Notes under the pieces: generated by a model
Database searches by the model: none
Told to the model about the DNA's origin: nothing
Seen by the model: only the letters and a program-made list of their open reading frames with translations
In this document: positions 6,189 to 13,390 of the stretch, in pieces
Layout of the letters: each line of letters starts with the position of its first letter
Numbering within the stretch: the first letter of the stretch is position 1
Assembly (NCBI GenBank): GCA_002415465.1
Contig: DHYT01000199.1
Coordinates: 1-14,158, forward strand
Length of the DNA: 14,158 bases
Reading direction: 5' to 3'
From: Desulfobulbaceae bacterium UBA5123
Lineage (GTDB): Bacteria; Desulfobacterota; Desulfobulbia; Desulfobulbales; UBA5123
Translations under genes and position numbers: made by a program

Positions 6189-6407
6189 ATGACAAAGAGT
6201 TGCAGTCTGCACGATTTCATGGAGGAACTGGCCCCGTGGCTGGACCGGGATCATATCAAGAATGCCCATCTCGATGACCAGGGGCGGTTGGTGTTGTTCT
6301 TTCTCGACGGCATGCGGCATGTCTATGCCATCAACGATTGTAACCGCGCCCAGGTTGAGCAGGTGTTGCAGGAGTTACGGAAAAAGGGAATCGCCGTGGA
6401 GGGGTAA
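6189..6407 (+). CDS. Small protein of unknown function, 72 aa
   Basis: I do not recognise this protein. It is an acidic-then-basic, apparently soluble polypeptide with a predicted alpha-beta-alpha pattern: helix LHDFMEELAPWLD, turn, strand-like GRLVLFFLDG and RHVYAIND, then helix RAQVEQVLQELRKKGI. There is no signal peptide, membrane segment or cysteine pair (two single cysteines, C5 and C51). It looks genuinely coding: a strong GAGGAGGA site lies at the right distance before the ATG, a promoter-like element is upstream, and composition is like the neighbours. It stands alone, divergent from PAP2 and convergent with a receiver-only response regulator 19 bases away. The compact two-helix plus hairpin outline could suit a protein-protein adaptor, but that is only a guess. 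Confidence 0.75.
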   Translation: MTKSCSLHDFMEELAPWLDRDHIKNAHLDDQGRLVLFFLDGMRHVYAINDCNRAQVEQVLQELRKKGIAVEG

Positions 6408-6426
6408 CGGCTGAAGGGCAGGGAGG

Positions 6427-6801
6427 TTATGCCTCGTCGCCGAGCAGTTCTTTGACCGCGGCAACGATTTCCTGTCGCTTGAACGGTTTGTAGAAAGTCT
6501 TTTTGGCGCCCAGCGCCTCCGCCATCTCGAGATAGTCGCGCGGGCCGATCCTGCCGCCACCGGAAATGGCGATGATTTTGGCCGCAGGGTCTCTCTGGAT
6601 AAACTCCATGATTGTTTCAACCCCGTCCTGCTCCGGCATGATCAGGTCGGTGATGATCAGGTCGCAAGGACGGTCCCTCTGGATGGCGAGGGCATCCTTG
6701 CCGTTTTCCGCATCTTCGACCTGATATCCTTCCCGTTGCAGGATTTCCCGCAGCATCTCCCGGATTTGCGTATCGTCGTCGATAACCAGAATGCGTTTCA
6801 T
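6427..6801 (-). CDS. Stand-alone response regulator receiver (single REC domain)
   Basis: A 124-aa CheY-like protein with no output domain. The acidic pocket is D8-D9-D10, the phosphoacceptor D52 in LIITDLIMP, the switch Ser S80 in IAISGGG, and the conserved lysine K105 in YKPF. The SGGG...DYLEMAEALGA stretch after the switch residue belongs to a common subgroup of small receivers. ATG 6801 (MKRILVIDD) is the natural start; the longer frame to a TTG at 6819 lacks a ribosome-binding site. It is separated by 190 bases from the kinase operon and converges with the 72-aa gene. Its kinase is unknown; the nearby hybrid kinase is a candidate. It may act as phosphate sink, motor or adaptor regulator. 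Confidence 0.93.
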   Translation of the reverse strand: MKRILVIDDDTQIREMLREILQREGYQVEDAENGKDALAIQRDRPCDLIITDLIMPEQDGVETIMEFIQRDPAAKIIAISGGGRIGPRDYLEMAEALGAKKTFYKPFKRQEIVAAVKELLGDEA

Positions 6802-6920
6802 GGTAAGGGTACCTAACAATGCTTGGCGCTGCCCTGAGGCTGCGGTTTGACTGGCAAGGTTCGTTGCCGGTTGGCACTCGAAAGCTGTTGGCGTCGAAGT
6901 TTCATCCTATGATTAAGTGC

Positions 6921-6948
6921 ATAGTAGATGTTAATTCCTAAGGGATAA
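6921..6948 (-). promoter_or_regulatory. Weak candidate promoter for the 124-aa response regulator
   Basis: Minus-strand TACTAT (6921-6926) with TTATCC (6943-6948) at 16 bases. The spacer 6802-6991 holds nothing else I can call. The match is modest and the leader would be about 115 bases, so readthrough from the upstream operon is equally possible. Confidence 0.22.
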
Positions 6949-6991
6949 CTTTGTTTTTGTAAAGAGGTTCGGATAAAAACGGTCCTTTTTT

Positions 6992-7399
6992 TTATGCTAC
7001 GTCGTTGATGAGGCCAAGTTTTTTGCATTGCGCCAGCAACTCGGCGGCGTTGATCGGCTTGGTCAGGTAGGCCTGACAGGTGCCCTTCATGAAGGAATGC
7101 ATGATGTTCTTGGCGTCGTTGAGGGCGGTAACCATGATGACGTTGGCCAGGTCGGAGCCGCCGATGCCGTTTTCCTGCTCGATTTTACGGATTTCCTTGA
7201 GGGCGGTTTGCCCGTCCATCTCAGGCATCATGATGTCGAGACAGATCAGGTCGTACGGCTCCTTCTTGTCGAGGGATTGGCGAAACGCCGCCATGCATTC
7301 ATGCCCGTTGGCCGCCACATGGCAGACTCCGTAAGGTGAGAGTATTTCCTGAAGCATGGTTCGGCTGATAAAGTCATCTTCCACAACCAGTGATTTCAT
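6992..7399 (-). CDS. Receiver-only response regulator downstream of the hybrid kinase
   Basis: A 135-aa CheY-like protein: acidic residues D8-D9, phosphoacceptor D55 in LICLDIMMPEMDG, switch T91 in MVTAL and K114 in LTKPI. There is no effector domain. The start is chosen at ATG 7399 because an AGGAGG site lies seven bases before it; the frame stays open to 7432 but that would overlap the kinase stop. The gene follows the hybrid kinase by 29 bases on the same strand, so co-transcription is very likely, and it is the best candidate acceptor for the kinase's HPt domain. The EPYDLICLDIMMPEMDGQ type of receiver is common beside hybrid kinases in Geobacter-like genomes (recollection, not a search). 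Confidence 0.93.
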   Translation of the reverse strand: MKSLVVEDDFISRTMLQEILSPYGVCHVAANGHECMAAFRQSLDKKEPYDLICLDIMMPEMDGQTALKEIRKIEQENGIGGSDLANVIMVTALNDAKNIMHSFMKGTCQAYLTKPINAAELLAQCKKLGLINDVA

Positions 7400-7428
7400 T
7401 ACAGACCTCCTGCATTGGTTTAAGCATC

Positions 7429-10400
7429 TCATTCACTCCCCGTCCCTTGCCGCAGTGCTTCGGCAAGGGCGCGCAGGACGCTGTCGATGGCCCTGGCGAG
7501 TTCCTCGCCGGCGGCTTGCGCCCCCGTGAGACCTTCATCTTTCCGGGCCAGGGCCTCGATTTGTGCAGCCAGCTCGGAGGCGGACCGGGCGCCGAAGTTT
7601 GCCAGGGTTCCCTTGAGAGCGTGGGCGATCTCCCGGGTCTGGCCGGCGTCGTACTTGGTGATCGCCTCCCGCAGTGATTGCAGTTGCTGTGGCGCAGCCT
7701 CGGAAAAGTGGTGGGCCAGCTTGCGGAGCAGATCCCAGTTGTCGTGCAACGCCGCCCGCATCAGGGTGAGATCGATGACGGCGTTCTCGTCCGGTTGAGG
7801 GCGAGCGGCGGATGCTGTTGTCGAGGGTTCATTCATATCAGTACCAGTTTGACGTATCCTGAGGGAATTTTCAATAGTGCCATAGAGTGATTCGGGATTA
7901 AGTGGTTTCGTCAGGAATGCGTCCATGCCGGCAATACGGCACTGGTCGCGGTATCCCTGCAGGCTGTGCGCGGTCAGGGCGATGATCGGAGTGTGGCCGC
8001 CGCTGAGCTGTTCAAGCTTGCGGATATTATGGGTGGCTTCCAGCCCATCCATTTTCGGCATCTGGACATCCATCAGAACGAGGTCAAAGGTTTGGGCGCG
8101 GAATGCCTCAACCGCCGCCGCTCCGTCCGTCACCGCCGTGATTTGCCAATTTCTGCGGCGGAGGTATTCCGTCGCCACTTCCCGGTTGATCAGGTCGTCT
8201 TCCGCAAGCAGGATGTGAACCGGTCGCGTCAGCGTATCCGTCGCCGGCGCGGAAGCGCCTTGGGCGGTTGCGGGCGCGGTTGGTGCGGGGGCATCCCGTT
8301 GCCGGTCTCCCTCAGTAGCGGTGAAGGGCAAAAGACAATGGAAGGCGCTTCCCTCTCCGACCACGCTTTCGCACCAGATTTTGCCCTGCATCAATTCCGT
8401 CAGTTTCTTGCAAAACGACAAGCCGAGGCCGGTGCCGCCGTATTTGCGGGTCAGTGAGCCGTCCAGTTGGGTAAACTCCTTGAAGAGGCGCGGCTTGTTC
8501 TCCTCGGCGATCCCGATCCCGCTGTCCCTGACCGTGAAGAGGAGGAATATCTTGCTGAGGTCACGGCACTGGCCGTCCGGTATGGATTCCTGTTGTTGCA
8601 CCTCAATGATAACCGAGCCCTGGTCGGTAAACTTGATGGCGTTGCTGGTCAGGTTGATCAGGATCTGCCGGAGGCGACCGGCGTCGCCTGACAGCATTCG
8701 CGGCACATGGTCGTGGAGCTGGAGGACAAGCTCGAGCCCCTTGGCCCTGGCGTCGATGGAATGCAGCTCGACAATCTCGCTGAGCAGTGGTTCCAGCGGG
8801 AAGGGGGTGTTGATGATCGCCAGCTGGTTGGCCGCCGCCTTGGAGAAGTCGAGCAGGTCGTTGATGATGCGCAGGAGGCCTTCGGCCGAGTTTTTGCTCA
8901 TCGTCAGGTATTTGTTCTGCCGCGGGGTCAGTTCGGTGGCGAGGAGCAGGTTGTTCATGCCGAGGATGCCGTTCAGGGGGGTTCGCAACTCGTGGCTCAT
9001 GTTGGCGATGAACTGGTCCTTGGTTCGGTTTGCGTCCACGGCTTCCTCGCGGGAGTCCGCCAGGGCCTTGATCCAGCGCTGGCGCTGGAGGGCGATGCCG
9101 TATAGAACGGCGAATTGCTCGAGGGCGTGCAGATCCTGCTCGGTGTAGGGCTGGTCGCTGTTGGCGACCGCGATTTCTCCGACCAGCTCGCCGTGGGTCA
9201 TGGCTGGAACGGCCATGAAATTCTTGATCGGCAAATGGCCTTCCGGCAAGCCGGTGGCCCGCGGATCCGCCGCCGCATTGTTGCTCAGCAGGGGGGCCCG
9301 GTGTTCAAGCACCCAACCCCAGAGGCCGCGAAAGATTTCAAAGTGGACACCGCCCTCGGCGACCTGGCATTCATCCATGGCGCCAGGGGACATGGATGGG
9401 CAGATGAACAGGTTTGTCTCCGGCTCGATGTAACCGGCAAGGCTGAGCTTGCTCGCGGTTGTCGTTCGGGCCTTCTCCATCGCCAGCGAGGATATCTCAT
9501 CGATGGTGATGTGCGGATCGCTGAAGGCTTCGGCCAGTTCGGCCAGGCTGCCGTTAACGGTGGATTCCCATTGCAGTTTTTTTTCCGATTGCTTGAGCGC
9601 GGTGATGTCGTGGAAGACGAGCACGACCTGTTTGGTTTTGTTGTTTTCATCCAATGCCGGCCAGGCCATGATCTGGGTGATCAGCGGCGCGCCGTTTTTT
9701 TCAAAAATCGGCAGGATGTTTTCGGTGGGTCTGCCGGTGTCGAAAACCTCCCGCACCGGGCATGCCGGGAAAGGGCATTGCCGAGAGCAGCCGTCGCTGC
9801 CGGAGGCGTTCGGCGAATCAGTCGCGGGCGGTGAAAAGACATCCTGGCAGGAGGGGGTGAGGGGGAGTGGCCCCGGCAGCAGCTCCTTGAGGGAGCGATT
9901 GGTGAAGAGGATGCGAAGGTCATGGTTCACGACCATCAGCGGCGCGCCGATGCACTCGATGATGTTTTGCAGGTATTGCCAGGTTTTTTGCAGTTCTTCG
10001 TGGTGCTGGGCCTGAGCGGTTTCTTTTTCCATGCTCTCGATGAGCAGCCGTTCCTTGAAGGTGGCGAGGCGTTGTTGGATTCTCTTGAGAAAAAGAACGG
10101 TCAGGGCAAAGAGGATCAGGCCGAGGAGAATGAAAATGGCGACAACGGCGTAGTAAGAGCGGTGGATGGCGCGGAGGTTTTGATCGATGTCGGTGAAGAT
10201 GAGGATGCGGCCCACCGGGCGGCCCTTGATATCCTCCATCACGCAACTGGTGGTCAAGCGGTGGCGGCCGTCAAGCTTGACCACCTCCGTTCCGGCGCTG
10301 ATGGCGGCGACGGCCCCGGCAAGCCGGTTTTCCGGAAACGAATGGTTGGCGAGTACCGATCCCGGCAGCTGATTCCAGTCGGGCTCGCGACCGGATAACC

Positions 10401-11070
10401 GCACCCCGGTTTCCCATTTGGCGCGGTTGAGATATTTTTTATCGAGCAACAGCAGGAAATCGCTGCGGAGCTGTTTGCCTTCTCCCCCGGCGGCGACTGG
10501 TTGTTCCGCGAATTTTTGAAAAGAGCTGATTTGTTTGCCGGCCAGCACATACCCCAGCAGCGCATGGTTGTGGTCGCGGCAGGGGAGGGCGGTCCAGAAG
10601 GTGAGGGTGGAGAGCGGGTCAAGGCCGACTCCGTAGGCGGCCTGTCTGGTGCGATTCGCCTGCTGCAGAACCTGGGTGGCGTATTCCGTGCCGGTGCGCT
10701 GGGAATGATGATGTTCCACCAGCGGCACGAGGTCCGGGCTGTAGTAATGGAGATGGATCATCCCCGTTGCCGCCCCGGAGGAGCGCAGGAAGTCTTGCGC
10801 CTGTTTCTGCAGGAAGCGGCGATCACCCGTGCGCAAGGCATCCTGTACCTGATGATCGGCGCTCAGCATGGCGAGCACCGCTTCCTGGGTCTGCGCTTCG
10901 GCACGGAGGATCTGTTGGTAGTATCGGGCCGCCAGCTGCCGGGCCGAATCCGTTTCCCTGTCGAGGAACGAGCGGTGCGTCTGGTGGAAGATGAACAGAA
11001 AACTCCCCAGCAGCAAGGCCCAGGTCAGGCAGAGCGGGGTGATGAGGGCTTTGCGGAGATTCTCTTCCAT
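7429..11070 (-). CDS. Large hybrid sensor histidine kinase (sensor-PAS-GAF-HisKA-HATPase-REC-HPt)
   Basis: A 1213-aa tripartite membrane kinase of the BarA/ArcB architecture. Order: TM1 about 10-28; periplasmic sensor about 30-303, probably Cache-like; TM2 about 306-330; coiled coil to 365; PAS about 366-495 with a cysteine cluster (C408, C428, C432, C437); GAF about 500-665; HisKA with H693 in ANMSHELRTP; HATPase with N-box N806/N810, DSGIGI (849-854) and GGTGLGL (878-884); an Ala/Pro/Thr linker 920-950; REC with D958-D959, D1001 and K1055; HPt with H1150 in AHALKG. All phosphotransfer residues are present, so the full relay H-D-H is intact and should pass phosphate to a separate receiver, most simply the gene just downstream. 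It lies 12 bases after cheB. Ligand unknown. A GGGG before ATG 11070 is the only ribosome-binding hint. Confidence 0.95.
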   Translation of the reverse strand: MEENLRKALITPLCLTWALLLGSFLFIFHQTHRSFLDRETDSARQLAARYYQQILRAEAQTQEAVLAMLSADHQVQDALRTGDRRFLQKQAQDFLRSSGAATGMIHLHYYSPDLVPLVEHHHSQRTGTEYATQVLQQANRTRQAAYGVGLDPLSTLTFWTALPCRDHNHALLGYVLAGKQISSFQKFAEQPVAAGGEGKQLRSDFLLLLDKKYLNRAKWETGVRLSGREPDWNQLPGSVLANHSFPENRLAGAVAAISAGTEVVKLDGRHRLTTSCVMEDIKGRPVGRILIFTDIDQNLRAIHRSYYAVVAIFILLGLILFALTVLFLKRIQQRLATFKERLLIESMEKETAQAQHHEELQKTWQYLQNIIECIGAPLMVVNHDLRILFTNRSLKELLPGPLPLTPSCQDVFSPPATDSPNASGSDGCSRQCPFPACPVREVFDTGRPTENILPIFEKNGAPLITQIMAWPALDENNKTKQVVLVFHDITALKQSEKKLQWESTVNGSLAELAEAFSDPHITIDEISSLAMEKARTTTASKLSLAGYIEPETNLFICPSMSPGAMDECQVAEGGVHFEIFRGLWGWVLEHRAPLLSNNAAADPRATGLPEGHLPIKNFMAVPAMTHGELVGEIAVANSDQPYTEQDLHALEQFAVLYGIALQRQRWIKALADSREEAVDANRTKDQFIANMSHELRTPLNGILGMNNLLLATELTPRQNKYLTMSKNSAEGLLRIINDLLDFSKAAANQLAIINTPFPLEPLLSEIVELHSIDARAKGLELVLQLHDHVPRMLSGDAGRLRQILINLTSNAIKFTDQGSVIIEVQQQESIPDGQCRDLSKIFLLFTVRDSGIGIAEENKPRLFKEFTQLDGSLTRKYGGTGLGLSFCKKLTELMQGKIWCESVVGEGSAFHCLLPFTATEGDRQRDAPAPTAPATAQGASAPATDTLTRPVHILLAEDDLINREVATEYLRRRNWQITAVTDGAAAVEAFRAQTFDLVLMDVQMPKMDGLEATHNIRKLEQLSGGHTPIIALTAHSLQGYRDQCRIAGMDAFLTKPLNPESLYGTIENSLRIRQTGTDMNEPSTTASAARPQPDENAVIDLTLMRAALHDNWDLLRKLAHHFSEAAPQQLQSLREAITKYDAGQTREIAHALKGTLANFGARSASELAAQIEALARKDEGLTGAQAAGEELARAIDSVLRALAEALRQGTGSE

Positions 11071-11082
11071 GTCGCCCCGGAT

Positions 11083-12180
11083 TTACGACAGCAGCCTGGC
11101 TATCTCTTGGGCAATCTTATCCAGGGGGACCAGCCGTTCCGCCCCGCCGCGCTTGAAGGCCTCGTTGGGCATGCCGAAGACCACGCAGGACGCCTCGTCC
11201 TGCGCCATGGTCCGGGCGCCTGCCTGGCGCATGGCCACCATGCCGTCGGCGCCGTCGGAGCCCATGCCGGTGAGCATGACGCTGATGGCGTTGGCGCCGA
11301 CATGCTCGGCCGCCGAACGCATCAGGACCTCCACCGAGGGGCGGTGGCCGCAGACCTTGTCGCCCGGCTCGCAGCGGACCTGATAGATGCCGCCCGAACG
11401 GACGATGCGGGTGTGGATGTCGCCGGGTGCGATGAGGATGCGGCCGCTGAGCACCCGGTCGCCGGACTCGGCCTCCTTGACCTCCATGGCGCAGATGGTG
11501 TTGAGGCGTTCCGCGAACATCTTGGTGAAGCCCGGCGGCATGTGCTGGACAATCACCACCCCTGGCATGGTCGGCGGGAACTGGCTGATGATGTGCCGGA
11601 TCGCCTCGGTGCCGCCGGTGGAGGCGCCGATGACGATGACCTTGTCGGTTGACTCCGCCAAGGCCTTGGGGGCATGCACCTGTCGTTCGGAGGGGAGGAA
11701 CTGTCGCTTGTTCTTCCAGTGCGCGACATTGGCGTTGGCGGCGATCTTGACCTTGGTGCGCAGCTCCATCATCATATCATCGAGGCCGCGGGCGAGGTCG
11801 GTGGCCGGTTTGGTGACGAAATCCACCGCGCCCGCGTCCAGCGCCTCCAGGGTGATCCGTTTCCCTTTCTGGGTCAGGGCGCTGACCATCACCACCGGAA
11901 TGGGGTACTGGGGCATCAGGCGACGCAGGAAGTCAACGCCGTCCATGCGCGGCATTTCCACGTCCAGGGTGAGAACATCGGGTTTGAGCTGGACGATCTT
12001 GTCGCGGGCGACAAACGGGTCCGGGGCGGTGCCGACCACCTCGATGCCGGGGTCCTTGGATAGTCCGTTGCTCAAGACGGTGCGCACCAGCGAGGAGTCG
12101 TCGACGATCAGGACCCGGATCTTGTTCTTTACCGAACTCTCCCGTGTCGCCGGCGGTGAAAGTGTTTGATTCATGGTCAT
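11083..12180 (-). CDS. cheB: CheB chemoreceptor glutamate methylesterase/deamidase
   Basis: A 365-aa, full-length CheB. An N-terminal receiver (about 20-140: D27-D28, phosphoacceptor D73 in LTLDVEMPRMDG, K124) is joined by a linker to the methylesterase domain (about 180-365), with the catalytic triad S187 in GASTGG, H213 in VQHMPPGFT and D309 in GMGSDGADG. Phosphorylation releases the active site so that receptor glutamyl methyl esters are hydrolysed. The ATG at 12180 is preceded by AAAAGG; an in-frame ATG at 12174 is also possible. It lies 27 bases after cheR and 12 before the hybrid kinase. No CheA or receptor gene lies in the window, so its phosphodonor and substrate must be encoded elsewhere, or be the hybrid kinase. 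Confidence 0.96.
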   Translation of the reverse strand: MTMNQTLSPPATRESSVKNKIRVLIVDDSSLVRTVLSNGLSKDPGIEVVGTAPDPFVARDKIVQLKPDVLTLDVEMPRMDGVDFLRRLMPQYPIPVVMVSALTQKGKRITLEALDAGAVDFVTKPATDLARGLDDMMMELRTKVKIAANANVAHWKNKRQFLPSERQVHAPKALAESTDKVIVIGASTGGTEAIRHIISQFPPTMPGVVIVQHMPPGFTKMFAERLNTICAMEVKEAESGDRVLSGRILIAPGDIHTRIVRSGGIYQVRCEPGDKVCGHRPSVEVLMRSAAEHVGANAISVMLTGMGSDGADGMVAMRQAGARTMAQDEASCVVFGMPNEAFKRGGAERLVPLDKIAQEIARLLS

Positions 12181-12207
12181 TGTGGGCCTTTTATGCTGTG
12201 GTTGGCG

Positions 12208-13056
12208 CTAAATCCTCTGATAGGTCGCGGGCATGATGTACCGGTAGAACCCTTGGTCGCGGCCCAGGGTTTCCGAATGGCCGATAAAGAGGTAGCCGCC
12301 CGGTTCGGTCATTGCGTGGAATTTGCTGACCAGGTTGTCGCGGGTTTCCTTGTCGAAGTAGATCATGACATTGCGGCAGAAGATCATGTGAAACGGTTTC
12401 TTGAACGGGAACTGCGGGTTCATCAGGTTGAGGCGGCGGAAGGTCACCTCGTTTTTGATCTGTTCCTTGACGGCGACCTCCCCGGCCGGCCGTTTTTCAA
12501 AATATTTGTTGAGCAGCATGGGCGGCACCCCTTTGACCCGGTCGGCCGGGTAAACCGCCTGCTTCGCGGCGGTGAGAGCCCGATCGGAGATGTCGGTGGC
12601 CAGGATGCCGGCGTTCCAGCGGCTGTAATCGAAGCCGAAATGGTTGAGCATCAGCATGGCCAGCATGTAGGGTTCCTCGCCGGTGGAGCAGCCGGCGGTC
12701 CAGATGCGGATGTCGTTTGAGTTCTGCCGCTGCAGGCGGTTGGTCACCTCCGGCAGCGCGGTTTTGGTGAAAAAGTCGAAGTGGGCTTTCTCCCGGTAAA
12801 AGAAGCTGTAGTTGGTGGAGATGCGGTTGATCAACTCGGTCAGGTTGGCGTGTGATTTGTCCCGGATCAGGAAATCGTAGTATTCCTTGAAGGTTCCGAA
12901 GCCGTGTGAGCGGAGGAGTTGATGCAGGCGGCCGACCACCAGCGAGCGTTTCTGTTCGGTGAGGTTGATGCCGAAATTGTCATAGACCAGCTTGCGCAGA
13001 AGGTTGAACTCCTGGTCGGTGATCTGCATGGCGGCGGTGCTTTTTTCGGGAGTCAT
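12208..13056 (-). CDS. cheR: CheR chemoreceptor glutamate methyltransferase
   Basis: A 282-aa SAM-dependent O-methyltransferase. The N-terminal helical domain (about 11-85) ends in RISTNYSFFYRE, the family's 'TN..FFR' segment. The SAM-binding domain shows WTAGCSTGEEP (119-129), ATDIS (153-157) and CRNVMIYF (227-234). There is no fused TPR or PAS region, so it is the plain CheR type. The ATG at 13056 lacks a clear ribosome-binding site; ATG 13029 (MQITDQEF) is an alternative that matches the usual N-terminus equally well. It is the first gene of the cheR-cheB-kinase-receiver unit. In normal chemotaxis it methylates receptor glutamates against CheB; here the substrates are not encoded nearby. 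Confidence 0.96.
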   Translation of the reverse strand: MTPEKSTAAMQITDQEFNLLRKLVYDNFGINLTEQKRSLVVGRLHQLLRSHGFGTFKEYYDFLIRDKSHANLTELINRISTNYSFFYREKAHFDFFTKTALPEVTNRLQRQNSNDIRIWTAGCSTGEEPYMLAMLMLNHFGFDYSRWNAGILATDISDRALTAAKQAVYPADRVKGVPPMLLNKYFEKRPAGEVAVKEQIKNEVTFRRLNLMNPQFPFKKPFHMIFCRNVMIYFDKETRDNLVSKFHAMTEPGGYLFIGHSETLGRDQGFYRYIMPATYQRI

Positions 13057-13065
13057 AATGTGTTA

Positions 13066-13179
13066 GGCGATCTCGATGTTTTCATCGTGTTCCACGCGTG
13101 CGGTGGATGATGTCTTGATCCATGCCGCCGTGGCCGCGGTTTCATGGAACCGGTGAGAATATCTTAGTATTTTCCGCAT
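13066..13179 (-). CDS. Possible 38-aa leader peptide upstream of cheR
   Basis: ATG 13179 to TAA 13063-13065 encodes MRKILRYSHRFHETAATA..., ending VEHDENIEIA. The stop lies only 6 bases before the cheR ATG, a spacing that would allow translational coupling and would explain why cheR lacks its own ribosome-binding site. Against it: only a poorly placed AAGG precedes the ATG and I recognise no family. It may be a chance frame. The listed range excludes the stop codon. Confidence 0.22.
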
Positions 13180-13299
13180 GCCTTGTCAGGTCTATTCATG
13201 GCTGGGGGTCTCTTTTTGCAGAGGGCGCGGCCGGCGTGTTTGCGAAGTGTTTCATCCGCCGCGGGCAGGGGCCATGGCCGTGTATGACATGCACAAAAT

Positions 13300-13329
13300 A
13301 GTATCCGGCGAGAAACACTTAAAGGTCAA
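13300..13329 (-). promoter_or_regulatory. Candidate promoter of the cheR-cheB-kinase operon
   Basis: Minus-strand TTGACC (13324-13329, 5 of 6) and GATACT (13300-13305, 4 of 6) at 18 bases. The leader to cheR would be about 235 bases and would include the 38-aa frame. Confidence 0.4.
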
Positions 13330-13390
13330 GGATTAACAGGATCTTTTGTACGATTTTGGTGTGGGCGTCGGTCAAGGCGGCCGTGGAGCG

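Larger units (their letters stand above)
13057..13390. other. Intergenic region upstream of the cheR operon
   Basis: About 330 bases between the GalT-like gene and cheR. It contains the candidate promoter at 13300-13329 and the possible 38-aa frame. I found no good intrinsic terminator for the upstream gene and no sigma54 or sigma28 promoter that fits. Confidence 0.55.

Noticed and set aside
6980..6995. A/T-run inverted repeat just after the 135-aa receiver, considered as terminator
   Set aside because: Stem is almost only A-T pairs around GGACC; it lacks a GC-rich stem followed by a T run on the minus strand.
10501..11652. Long plus-strand open frame of 383 codons opposite the kinase and cheB
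   Set aside because: It spans two well-supported minus-strand genes in the antisense direction, has no ribosome-binding site and its His/Gly/Ala-rich translation is a GC-rich shadow.
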